Both the position numbers and the translations under genes were made by a program. Below are positions 23,709 through 31,520 of a stretch of 47,687 nt of DNA, in pieces. Origin of the DNA: Thermoleophilaceae bacterium. GTDB lineage: Bacteria; Actinomycetota; Thermoleophilia; Solirubrobacterales; Thermoleophilaceae. Location: NCBI GenBank assembly GCA_040901445.1, contig JBBDYQ010000005.1, forward strand, positions 1 to 47,687, read 5' to 3'. The notes under the pieces were generated by a model. That model was not told the DNA's origin, did not search any database, and worked only from the letters and a program-made list of their open reading frames with translations. Numbering within the stretch: the first letter of the stretch is position 1; each line of letters opens with the position of its first letter.

Positions 23709-25997
23709 TCAGGCCGGGGGCGTCGGCGGGAGCTTGCCGGCGGCGGCCTGCGCCAGCGGCCCCCCCGGCGCGCCCGTCGCGGGAGGACCAGGCGGTGCCG
23801 GCGGCCGGTCGCTCAGGCGCGACGGCCACCACGAGCGCTCGCCCACCAGCCGAACGATGGCCGGGACCATGATCGTGCGGACGAGGAAGGTGTCGATCAG
23901 CACGCCCAGCGCGACGGCGATGCCCATCTCCACGAGGATCGTGATCGGGATCGAGGCGAGCGCGGCGAACGTCCCCGCGAGGATGATGCCGGCGCTGGTG
24001 ATCACGGGTCCCGTGGCGGCGAGCGCCCGCAGCACCCCCTCGTGCGTGCCGTGCACGCGCGACTCCTCGCGCACGCGGTCCATGAGGAAGATGTTGTAGT
24101 CCACGCCGAGCGCGACCAGGAACATGAATGCGAAGGTGGGCAGCTGCGGGTCGTAGCCGGTCTCCCCGAGCACCACCTCGAAGAGCACCAGCGAGATGCC
24201 GAGCGTCCCGAAGAAGGACACGATCACCGTGCCGATCAGATACAGGGGCGCGACCACCGCGCGCAGCAGCAGCATGAGGATCACGAGGATCACGAGCAGG
24301 ATCACGGGCACCACGAGCTGGAGGTCGCGCTGGGCGGTCTCGCGCAGGTCGAGCTGGGCGGCGGACGTCTCCCCCACGAGGCCGCGCAGGTCGGGGCCGA
24401 GGTCGGCGATGGCGTCGCGCATCACCACCACGCGGTCGAGGGCGGCGTTCTCGTACGGGTCGTCCTCGAACGTGTAGTTGAGCGAGACGACCCGCCCGTC
24501 GGTGGACTCGTCGGGGGCGCCGGCGACGCCGGCCACTCCCTCGATGCCGTCCAGCCGTTGCATGACCTCGGCCACGTCCGCCTCGCGCACCGGCCCGTCG
24601 CCGCGTTCCACGAGCACGCTGAGCGGGGCGAGCGCGCCGGCGGGGAAGCTCTCGGCGAGCTGGTCGAAGCCGCGCGTGGAGTCCACGTCGCTGCGGAACT
24701 GCGCGAGGAAGTCCCCGGACGACTCGTAGCTCGTGAGCCCGATCGCGCCGATGCCGAGCGCCACGACCGAGACGGCGAGCGCAAGGCCCGGGCGGCGCAG
24801 CACCCGGCCGCCCACGCGCCGCCAGATGCCCTCGCGCTCGCGGACCGACGGGTGGCGGTCCTCGAGCTTCGTCGGGAGCGTGAGCGGCCCCAGGCCGGGC
24901 AGGAGCTGCGGCTGCGCCGGCTGCTCGGGCCGGTACTCGACGAGCTTGCGGCTGGGCCAGAAGCCGCGCCGGCCGACGATCGCGAGCAGTGCCGGGAGCA
25001 GCGTGAGCCCGGCGGCCAGCACGAGCACGATGCCGATCGCGTTGATGGGGCCGAGGTTCCGCGTGGAGCCCAGGTCGGCCACGAGCAGCGCCAGCAGCGC
25101 CGCGGCCACGGTGAGCCCGCTTGCCGTCATGGCCGGGGCCGCCCGCGGGAGCGCGGCGCGCAGCGCCTCGTGATGGTCCTCGGTGCGGCGCAGCTGCTCC
25201 GCGTAGCGCGCCACCAGCAGCAGGCAGTAGTCGGTGCCGGCGCCGAACATGAGGACGAGGAGCAGCGCGGTGGCCACGTCGGTCACCTGCAGCCCGCCGT
25301 CGGCCAGGAGGTAGACGATGCCGCCGGCGACGCCGTAGGCGAATCCCACCGTCGTGAGCGGGACGAGCGCGATCAGCGGCGAGCGGTAGATCGCGATCAG
25401 CAGCCCGAGCACGAGGAACGCGGTCACGAACAGCAGGCGCGTCTCGCCGCGCTCGAACTCCGACTCGAAGTCCACCTCCAACGCCGCGTCCCCCGTGACG
25501 TTCACCGCGAGCCCGTCGCGCTCGCCGATGCCCACGATCTCGCGGATCTCCTCCACCGGCCCCTCGAGCTCGGCCGGGTCGTCGGTGGGGAAGCCGATCG
25601 AGGTGAGCGCGGTGTCGCCCTCCTCCGACACGAGCCCCGGCGGGGCCATCGGCGCGAAGCCGGCGAAGGGCTCGCCGGTGGAGCCCTCGACCTGCGCGAG
25701 CCGCTCGGCGTCCGCCAGCGTGCGCCGCTGGTCGGCCTCGGTGAGCCCTCCGTCGCGGTGGTATACGACGAGGGCCGAGCGGCGGGGCGGGTCGCCGCGC
25801 GGGAAGCGCTCCTTCAGCAGGTCCGCGACCTGGCGGCTCTGGGTGGCCTCGGGCAGCGAGCTGGCGTCGTCGTCCACGGTGACGTCGGCGAGCTTGCCCT
25901 GGAGCGGCCCGAACACGCCCACCAGCACGAGCCAGCAGACGAGCACCACCCACTTGGATCGCCGCCCGGTGGCGACGCGCGCGAGGAGTCCGAACAT
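23709..25997 (-). CDS. MMPL/RND-family lipid-type exporter
   Basis: The 762-residue membrane protein has the MMPL layout: one N-terminal transmembrane helix (WVVLVCWLVLVGVFGPL), a large extracytoplasmic domain (about residues 35-170), five helices with MFGAGTDYCLLLVARYAEQL (the DxxY proton-relay region), then a repeat of helix, periplasmic domain (about 425-560) and helices with FMFLVALGVDYNIFLMDRVREE. Mycobacterial members export lipids and siderophores by proton motive force. The C-terminus is short and proline-rich, without a large cytoplasmic domain. It is divergent from the GMC oxidase gene (78-base gap), which suggests, without proving, a related lipid substrate. Confidence 0.9.
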   Translation of the reverse strand: MFGLLARVATGRRSKWVVLVCWLVLVGVFGPLQGKLADVTVDDDASSLPEATQSRQVADLLKERFPRGDPPRRSALVVYHRDGGLTEADQRRTLADAERLAQVEGSTGEPFAGFAPMAPPGLVSEEGDTALTSIGFPTDDPAELEGPVEEIREIVGIGERDGLAVNVTGDAALEVDFESEFERGETRLLFVTAFLVLGLLIAIYRSPLIALVPLTTVGFAYGVAGGIVYLLADGGLQVTDVATALLLVLMFGAGTDYCLLLVARYAEQLRRTEDHHEALRAALPRAAPAMTASGLTVAAALLALLVADLGSTRNLGPINAIGIVLVLAAGLTLLPALLAIVGRRGFWPSRKLVEYRPEQPAQPQLLPGLGPLTLPTKLEDRHPSVREREGIWRRVGGRVLRRPGLALAVSVVALGIGAIGLTSYESSGDFLAQFRSDVDSTRGFDQLAESFPAGALAPLSVLVERGDGPVREADVAEVMQRLDGIEGVAGVAGAPDESTDGRVVSLNYTFEDDPYENAALDRVVVMRDAIADLGPDLRGLVGETSAAQLDLRETAQRDLQLVVPVILLVILVILMLLLRAVVAPLYLIGTVIVSFFGTLGISLVLFEVVLGETGYDPQLPTFAFMFLVALGVDYNIFLMDRVREESRVHGTHEGVLRALAATGPVITSAGIILAGTFAALASIPITILVEMGIAVALGVLIDTFLVRTIMVPAIVRLVGERSWWPSRLSDRPPAPPGPPATGAPGGPLAQAAAGKLPPTPPA

Positions 25998-26075
25998 GCC
26001 TGCCCATGCTCTCCGCGGGCAACCGGGGCGTCAAGTCCGTTGCGGCACCGTAAGGGACGGGTTAGGTTGCCGGGG

Positions 26076-27815
26076 ATGGGCTCGCCAGCGCAGCACTTCG
26101 ACGCGGTGGTGGTCGGCTCCGGCTTCGGCGGGTCGGTGGCCACCTACCGCCTGGCCGAGGCGGGACGGACCGTGTGCCTGCTCGAACGCGGCGGGCCGTA
26201 CCCTCCGGGCTCGTTCCCGCGCACGCCGACGCAGATGCGCACGAACTTCTGGGATCCGACGCAGGGCCTCTTCGGCCTGTTCGACTTCTGGTCGTTCGCC
26301 GGCCTCGACGTGCTGGTGTCGAGCGGCCTGGGGGGCGGCTCGCTGATCTACGCGAACGTGCTGCTGCGCAAGGACGAGGCGTGGTTCGCGCGCGAGGACA
26401 CCAGCGGCGCCGGCCGCGAGTACTGGCCGGTCACGCGCGCGGACCTCGACCCGCACTACGACCGGGTCGAGGCCATGCTCGCGCCGCAGAGCTACCCCAT
26501 GGAGCACGAGCCCTACGCGAGCACGCCGAAGACGCGCGCCTTCCTCGACGCCGCCCGGCGGGCCGGGCGCGAGGCCTTCCATCCGCCGCTCAACGTGCTC
26601 TTCGGCAACGAGGGGGAGGCCCCGGTGCCGGGCACGCCGATCGTCGAGCACGAGCCCAACCTGCACGGGGCGCCGCGCTTCACCTGCCGGCTCACGGGCG
26701 AGTGCGACCTGGGCTGCAACTACGGCAGCAAGAACTCGCTCGACTTCACGTATCTGTCCGCCGCCGCCCGGCTGGGCGCGGACATCCGCACGGGCTGCGA
26801 GGCGCGGGTGATCGAGCCCCGCCCGGAGGGGGGCTACACGGTCCGCTACATCGCCTACGACCCCGATGCCGACGGCGAGGCGGTGGACCTCTTCGACCCC
26901 GCGCGCGTCTCGCACACGCTCACCTGCGACCGGCTCGTGCTCGCCGCCGGCACGCTCGGCACGGTGAGGCTGCTGCTGCGCAACCGCGCAGCCTTCCCCC
27001 GCCTGAGCCGCCGGCTCGGGACCCGCTTCTGCGGCAACGGCGACCTGCTCACCTTCGCCCTGAAGTGCAGTGAGGAGCGCGACGGCCGGCGGGTGCCGCG
27101 CACGGTCGACCCCACCTACGGCCCGGTGATCACGAGCGCGATCCGCTACGCCGACGAGAACGAGGGGGCCGAGGGGCGCGGCTTCTACATCGAGGACGGC
27201 GGCTTCCCGGCGTTCGCCACATGGCTCATCCAGGCGGCGGAGATGCCGGGCGACATGTGGCGGTTCCGGCACACGCTGGCGCGTCTCCTCAGGGAGCGCC
27301 TGCGCCGCGACCGCTACCGCCACACGGGGCGCAGCGCGATGCTGGCGGCGCTGTTCGGCTCAGCCGAGATGTCCGCCGGGCTGCTGCCGATGCTGGGCAT
27401 GGGCCGCGACGTGCCGGACGGGCGGATGTACCTGCGCCACAACCATCTGCGTGTGGACTGGCGCAAGGGCAGGCCCGGGCGCCTGTCCCGCCAGGGCCGC
27501 TCGAGCCCCTACTTCGAGCGTCTCCGCGACGCCTGCCACGAGCTCGCGGACGCGCTCGGAGCCGAGTTCCGCGACGCCCCGCTCTGGTTCCTCAGTCGCG
27601 TCATCACCGTCCATCCGCTGGGCGGCTGCCCGATGGGCCGCCACGAGGGCGAGGGTGTCGTGGACGCCTGGGGCGAGGCTTTCGGGCATCCTGGGCTCCA
27701 TGTGGTGGACGGCGCGATGATGCCCGGGCCGGTGGGGGCCAATCCGAGTCTGACGATTGCCGCGCTCTCCGACCGGGCGGCCGACCGCATCCTGGAAAGG
27801 GAGCGGCCCGCGTGA
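26076..27815 (+). CDS. GMC oxidoreductase, cholesterol-oxidase-like
   Basis: The 579-residue flavoenzyme begins with the FAD-binding Rossmann motif VVVGSGFGGSVATYRLAEAG and carries SSGLGGGSLIYANVLLRKD, CRLTGECDLGCNYGSKNSLDFTYL, LAAGTLGTVRLLL, and the C-terminal active site HPLGGCPMGRHEGEGVVD...VVDGAMMPGPVGANPSLTIAAL with the His and Asn expected for GMC alcohol oxidation. The pattern is close to class I cholesterol oxidase and ChoD-like enzymes. A TAGGTT -10-like hexamer lies seven bases before ATG, so transcription may be leaderless. Its stop overlaps the start of the next gene (GTGA). The long open frame upstream is antisense to MMPL and was not used. Confidence 0.9.
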   Translation: MGSPAQHFDAVVVGSGFGGSVATYRLAEAGRTVCLLERGGPYPPGSFPRTPTQMRTNFWDPTQGLFGLFDFWSFAGLDVLVSSGLGGGSLIYANVLLRKDEAWFAREDTSGAGREYWPVTRADLDPHYDRVEAMLAPQSYPMEHEPYASTPKTRAFLDAARRAGREAFHPPLNVLFGNEGEAPVPGTPIVEHEPNLHGAPRFTCRLTGECDLGCNYGSKNSLDFTYLSAAARLGADIRTGCEARVIEPRPEGGYTVRYIAYDPDADGEAVDLFDPARVSHTLTCDRLVLAAGTLGTVRLLLRNRAAFPRLSRRLGTRFCGNGDLLTFALKCSEERDGRRVPRTVDPTYGPVITSAIRYADENEGAEGRGFYIEDGGFPAFATWLIQAAEMPGDMWRFRHTLARLLRERLRRDRYRHTGRSAMLAALFGSAEMSAGLLPMLGMGRDVPDGRMYLRHNHLRVDWRKGRPGRLSRQGRSSPYFERLRDACHELADALGAEFRDAPLWFLSRVITVHPLGGCPMGRHEGEGVVDAWGEAFGHPGLHVVDGAMMPGPVGANPSLTIAALSDRAADRILERERPA

Positions 27816-28450
27816 GCGGCGTGGCGTTCACCGAGGAGATGCGCGGCCACGCATGCTTCGGCGAGGGCGACTTCGCGCGCGGGCACGCCGAGGGCCGCGA
27901 GTCCGACACCGAGCTCATGTTTCACCTGACGATCGAGATCCCCGACGCGGCGGACCTGGCGGCGGACGCCCCGGCCACCGGCTGGGTGGGCTGCCACGCG
28001 CTCGGCGGGCGGCGCGAGGTCGAGCGCGGCGTCTTCAACTGCTTCGTGGACGCGGCCGACCCGGACGCGCGGAAGAACATGCTGTACCGGCTCTGGTTCA
28101 GCGACGGGGTGGGGCGCCCGCTCACACTCGCCGGCTTCAAGGTGATCGCCGACGGCGGGGCGCTCGACGTGTGGCCTGACACGTCCACGCTCTACACCCG
28201 GGTGCGGCGCGGCCACCTCGAGGCGCACGAGGACGAGGGCGCGGAGCTCGTGGCGGCGGGCATCCTCCACATCCGCAAGCGCGACTTCGCCCGCCAGCTC
28301 ACCACGTTCCGGGGCCGGGGCGACATGCGCGGCGACCGGGCAGCCGCCCTGGCGCGCTTCAACATGGGGTTCGCGGGCCAGCTGTGGGACGTCTACGGCG
28401 GTAGCGGCGCCGTGCGCCGGCGCCGGGCGCGGCAGGTCACACCGGGCTGA
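27812..28450 (+). CDS. Stand-alone GMC/lipase-associated domain protein
   Basis: The 212-residue soluble protein is translationally coupled to the GMC oxidase (GTGA overlap). It starts VAFTEEMRGHACFGEGDF and has LMFHLTIEIPDAADL, GWVGCHALGGRREVERGVFNCFVD, NMLYRLWFSDGVGRPLTLAGFKVI and WPDTSTLYTRV. The same pattern, in the same order, forms the C-terminal half of the patatin encoded convergently at 28437-29894 (there YRLHFHDGDGRPLTLAG). From family knowledge, a similar all-beta segment lies between the oxidase and alpha/beta hydrolase parts of large actinobacterial GMC fusion proteins. Function is unknown; lipid binding or enzyme pairing is inferred. The 3' end overlaps the patatin gene by 14 bases. 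Confidence 0.7.
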   Translation: MSGVAFTEEMRGHACFGEGDFARGHAEGRESDTELMFHLTIEIPDAADLAADAPATGWVGCHALGGRREVERGVFNCFVDAADPDARKNMLYRLWFSDGVGRPLTLAGFKVIADGGALDVWPDTSTLYTRVRRGHLEAHEDEGAELVAAGILHIRKRDFARQLTTFRGRGDMRGDRAAALARFNMGFAGQLWDVYGGSGAVRRRRARQVTPG

Positions 28451-29894
28451 CCGGCAGCAGGCGCCCGGCGTGGGCGTCCCAGAGCCCGCCGACCCACAGC
28501 AGACCAAGGCGGCGGAGCGCGGCGGAGCGGCCGCCCGGCCCTTCCGCCTGCAGCGAGCGCAGCTGGCCCAGCACGCCGGCGGCGCCGAGGCGCACCAGCC
28601 CCTCGGCCTGCAGCTCGGCGCCCTCGGCGCCGGCGTCGACGTGGCCGCTGACGATCCGCAGGCGCAAGGTGCCCGCCTGGCGCAGGACTCCACGCTCCAC
28701 GCGCCGTTCCCCCGCCAGCGTGAGCGGCCGGCCGTCTCCGTCGTGGAAGTGCAGGCGGTAGCGCACGCGCTTGCGCCGGAAGTCCCCGTCGTCGGCCAGC
28801 ACCTCGACCTCGCCGTCCTCGATCGGGCGCGCGCCGCCGAGCAGCGGGCTCTCCACCTCGCCGGACACCCGGGCGGCGTGGTCCAGGTCGGCGATGAACG
28901 CGTCGAGGTCGTCGATGTCCACCCGCAGTCCCAGCTTCAGCGGCGACCCGTCGTCGAGCGAGCCGGTCAGCCGCTCGTCGAAGCGCACGCGCGCCCCGGG
29001 CTCCCGCGGGCGCGACGGCGCCGGAGTCAGCGCGATCCCCTCCTCGGCGCACCACTCACGCGCCGCTGCCACGCCCCGCTCGACCGCCTGCGTGAAGCGG
29101 TCGGGGTTCATGTTGAGGAGGTAGTGGAGCGGCACCTCCGCGCGCAGGAGCTTCACCTCGATGGGGCGCCCGAACTCGCCCGCCTCCCCCCGCTCGAGCG
29201 CCGCGTTGCTCTCCTCGATCCGGCGCAGGATGCGGCGGAAGTGACCGTTGGCCGCCGTCTCGATGATCCCGAAGTAGTTGCCGAGGAAGCCTCCGCGCCA
29301 CTCGCTCAGCTCGCTGACGGTCCAGATCGCCCAGATCTCGTCGGCGCCCCGCCGGATCGCCTCCTCCACGTTCGCGTCGGAGATGTAGACCGCGTCGATG
29401 TAGGTGTCGCCGTCCACCTGCACCGGCGGGAACCACATCGGCAGCGACACGCATGAGACGAGCAGGTCCTCTGTGAGGCGGCCGGGGGTGATCACGTCGA
29501 GCTCGTGGCGGCTGAAGTTGTAGGTGTTGAACGTGGCCTCGAGCCGCGAGGAGCGGATCGCGTCGAGGTCGAGCCCCCAGTGGGGGAAGATCCGCTCGCG
29601 CAGCGCGCCCAGGCTCGTCATCGACTCGCCCGTCAGGGGCCGCATGAAGGCGCGCCAGTTGGGCTGGACCATGCGGTGGGCCGGCAGGCCGCGCCAGTTG
29701 TCGGCGACGTCGGTCCCGCTCATCCCCTGGCACAGCATCGCGAGGTTGAAGACGCCGCCGCTGGCCCCGTCCACATGGTCGAACTCGAGCCCCGCCTCGT
29801 CGAGCCACACCTGGAGCACGCCCGCCTGCAGGGCGACCTTGAGGCCGCCGCCCGCGAGGATCAGCGAGCGCCGTCTCTCGCCCGGAGCCGTCAT
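28437..29894 (-). CDS. Patatin-like lipase fused to GMC-associated domain
   Basis: The 485-residue protein has an N-terminal patatin domain (about 1-300) and a C-terminal domain (about 305-485) homologous to the neighbouring 212-residue protein. Patatin features are LILAGGGLKVALQAGVLQVW (oxyanion loop) and GASGGVFNLAML (nucleophile Ser in G-x-S-x-G). The Asp motif reads YIDAVYISDANV, so the usual DGG/DGA is DA; the Asp itself is kept. The C-terminal part contains RVRYRLHFHDGDGRPLTLAGE and GHVDAGAEGAELQAEGLV, matching the stand-alone protein. It converges on the GMC operon with a 14-base overlap. Predicted to be cytoplasmic, acting on lipid esters. Confidence 0.8.
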   Translation of the reverse strand: MTAPGERRRSLILAGGGLKVALQAGVLQVWLDEAGLEFDHVDGASGGVFNLAMLCQGMSGTDVADNWRGLPAHRMVQPNWRAFMRPLTGESMTSLGALRERIFPHWGLDLDAIRSSRLEATFNTYNFSRHELDVITPGRLTEDLLVSCVSLPMWFPPVQVDGDTYIDAVYISDANVEEAIRRGADEIWAIWTVSELSEWRGGFLGNYFGIIETAANGHFRRILRRIEESNAALERGEAGEFGRPIEVKLLRAEVPLHYLLNMNPDRFTQAVERGVAAAREWCAEEGIALTPAPSRPREPGARVRFDERLTGSLDDGSPLKLGLRVDIDDLDAFIADLDHAARVSGEVESPLLGGARPIEDGEVEVLADDGDFRRKRVRYRLHFHDGDGRPLTLAGERRVERGVLRQAGTLRLRIVSGHVDAGAEGAELQAEGLVRLGAAGVLGQLRSLQAEGPGGRSAALRRLGLLWVGGLWDAHAGRLLPVSPV

Positions 29895-29947
29895 GCGGCG
29901 ACTCTAACGCAGGTCCCCCGTGCCCTAAGATCGCCGCCGGAGCCAGG

Positions 29948-30691
29948 ATGGGGCAACCCCGACGTAAGCCAACAGAGCGCGAGGCCTTGCGGCGCCGGCT
30001 GCCGGTGTCCGCCGCTGCACGCCGGAGGACCCGCCTGCTCGGCGCCTTCGCCGGGTCGAGCGTCGTCATCCTGTTCGGCGCCGAGGCGGTGCGGGTGTGG
30101 CGCCTCGGAACGCTCCCGCTCACCCGTGGCGACACCGACTCCCTGGTGAGGCGGCGCTGGACTCCGCGCCAGGTCTTCCGGGTCCTGCGCGAGGGCTACC
30201 GGATGAGCGCGACCCGCGAGAACGCCATCTTCACCATGGCCGGCTCGTTCGTGCTCACCTTCGGGATCACGCGCGGGATCACGTACTCGATCCGCACCCG
30301 CGGCGGCCTGGGGCCGATCCGCGACATCAGGACGCGGTCGGGTCGCCACATCCACCACTTCCTCCCCGGCATGGTGCTGGCGATGCTCGCCGGCGGCACG
30401 GCGATCGCGTCGAGCGGAGAGGAGCCCAAGCGCTGGCTCGCGCTGCCGTTCGGCACGGGCATCGCGCTCGTGCTCGACGAGGCCGCCCTTCTGCTCGAGC
30501 TCGAGGACGTCTACTGGTCCGAGGAGGGAGTGCTCAGCGTGCACGCCGCGTTCGCGGCGCTCGGCCTGCTGGCGGCGCTCGCCTACGCCTCGCGCGTGGT
30601 GCGGGCCGGACGACCGAGCCTCGAGGTGGACTGGGAGACCGCCGCGCGCGCGTTCGACCACCTGCAGATGCTGCCCGGGCACGAACGCTGA
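29948..30691 (+). CDS. Actinobacterial integral membrane protein, unknown function
   Basis: The 247-residue protein has a basic N-terminus, a first hydrophobic helix (LLGAFAGSSVVILFGAEAVRV), a middle of membrane segments with the striking motif GRHIHHFLPGMVLAMLAGG, and GTGIALVLDEAALLLELEDVYWSEEG. The conserved HIHHF histidines and the DEAALLLELEDVYW acidic helix could form an intramembrane metal site; I know this pattern from uncharacterised actinobacterial membrane proteins. No enzyme function is assigned. TAAGAT just upstream may be the -10. The gene ends 15 bases before a palindromic repeat element. Confidence 0.65.
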   Translation: MGQPRRKPTEREALRRRLPVSAAARRRTRLLGAFAGSSVVILFGAEAVRVWRLGTLPLTRGDTDSLVRRRWTPRQVFRVLREGYRMSATRENAIFTMAGSFVLTFGITRGITYSIRTRGGLGPIRDIRTRSGRHIHHFLPGMVLAMLAGGTAIASSGEEPKRWLALPFGTGIALVLDEAALLLELEDVYWSEEGVLSVHAAFAALGLLAALAYASRVVRAGRPSLEVDWETAARAFDHLQMLPGHER

Positions 30692-30705
30692 GGGCGGCGG
30701 TCTAG

Positions 30706-30868
30706 GAGGCTGTCTCAGAACCCCGGGTGTGCGGCTGGCATGCGCCGGATCAAGCGGGGCAAGGACGCAGGATCCCGGGCAATGCAGAGCATTGGCGGGG
30801 TCCGAGGACGCAGCATCCGCGCCGATCCGCCGCCGCCAGACGTGCGCGGGGGGTTCTGAGACAGCCTC
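30706..30868. repeat. Whole-element palindrome R1 between convergent genes
   Basis: This 163-bp element has perfect 19-bp terminal inverted repeats: GAGGCTGTCTCAGAACCCC at 30706-30724 and its reverse complement at 30850-30868. The core ATGCAGAGCAT (30782-30792) is exactly central (76 bases on each side) and is itself a 4-bp stem with AGA loop. The remaining arms are also largely complementary (for example CTGGC and CGGATC recur in register), so the RNA or single strand could fold into one long imperfect hairpin. It ends at the stop codon of the selenoprotein-like gene. A second copy-like element lies at 40648-40812. Confidence 0.85.
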
Positions 30869-31428
30869 TAAGAGGCGCCCGCGCGGACCGCCTCGAGGAT
30901 GGCCTCCAGGGACGGGTTGTCCGCCGGGTCGGCGTTGTAGTGCGCGAGCACCACCGCTCCGCCGCGGGCCACCACGAACGTGCCGGGACGCTGGGCGTGG
31001 GGGTCGGGCTTGCCCGGAGCGCCGCCCGTGCGCACCGCCTTCAGGAAGCTCAGCGCGACCTTCGGGCTGACGTAGTCGCGCGCCTGGCCGCGGTCGAGCC
31101 CCACGGCACGGTAGGCGTCGCGCTGCGGGTCGGCGAGGCAGTCGAAGGGCACGTCACGCCGGTTGCAGTAGTTGCGGGTGGGCTGGGCGCGGTACTGGAA
31201 GACGGCCACGATGTCGCCGCCGGCGGCCCGGATCTCATCCTCTGCCCGGCCCAACTGGACCAGGTGCTCCTTGCAGAACGGTCAGCCGAAGTGGCGCATG
31301 AACGCGATCACGAGCGACGAGCTCGTCCAGCGATCGCTGAGCGCCACGGGGCCGTCGACGGACTCCACCTCGAGGGTGGGGAACGGATCGCCTTGCGCGA
31401 GTTGCGGGGCGGTGACTTCGCGTGCCAT
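30868..31428 (-). CDS. Peroxiredoxin-like redox protein, predicted selenoprotein (Sec49)
   Basis: Reading through one in-frame TGA (31284-31282) gives a 186-residue thioredoxin-fold protein starting MAREVTAPQLAQGDPFPTLE. The TGA falls in VIAFMRHFG-U-PFCKEHLVQL, precisely where AhpC/TSA-like 'redoxin' proteins have the first Cys of C-P-F-C. Coding style and homology-like pattern continue on both sides in the same frame, so an ordinary nonsense mutation is unlikely. The second Cys (52) is kept, giving a UxxC redox motif. It resembles SelL-related redox proteins. A candidate SECIS hairpin lies directly downstream. Conventional calling would start at TTG 31254 and lose the active site. It is divergent from gltB. 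Confidence 0.8.
31252..31284 (-). promoter_or_regulatory. Sec TGA codon and candidate bacterial SECIS hairpin
   Basis: In mRNA sense, UGA is at 31284-31282. Fifteen bases later CACCU (31266-31262), loop GGUCC (31261-31257) and AGUUG (31256-31252) can form a stem with one C/U mismatch; further out GG can pair with CC after a small internal loop. The GGUC-containing loop 21-25 bases after UGA closely parallels the SelB-binding loop of E. coli fdhF (GGUCU at a similar distance). Folding was done by eye. Confidence 0.6.
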
Positions 31429-31454
31429 GCAGCGATCCTAACCGGCCGCGGGCG

Positions 31455-31460
31455 TACACT
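31455..31460 (+). promoter_or_regulatory. Candidate -10 of gltB
   Basis: TACACT at 31455-31460, within the 92-base gap between the divergent selenoprotein-like and gltB genes, fits TAnnnT and leaves a leader of roughly 50 bases that ends in the Shine-Dalgarno GAGGAGGA. No -35 is clear. Confidence 0.35.
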
Positions 31461-31520
31461 GAGATCTCCACCCGTCGCGCGCCCGCTCGGAGAAGGCGCG
31501 GATCCCGAGGAGGAAGCCAC

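Noticed and set aside
24042-26075. Extended N-terminus of the GMC oxidase frame
   Set aside because: It runs antisense through the MMPL gene and has antisense-type composition; the FAD motif begins right after ATG 26076.
28437-29055. Arg-rich minus-strand frame of 220 codons over the end of the patatin
   Set aside because: It overlaps the patatin gene in another frame, and that gene's domain homology to its neighbour fixes the true frame.
30868-31254. Peroxiredoxin fragment starting at TTG 31254 as the true gene, or a pseudogene
   Set aside because: It lacks the active site, while the frame upstream of the TGA continues the fold without another defect; Sec read-through explains the data better.
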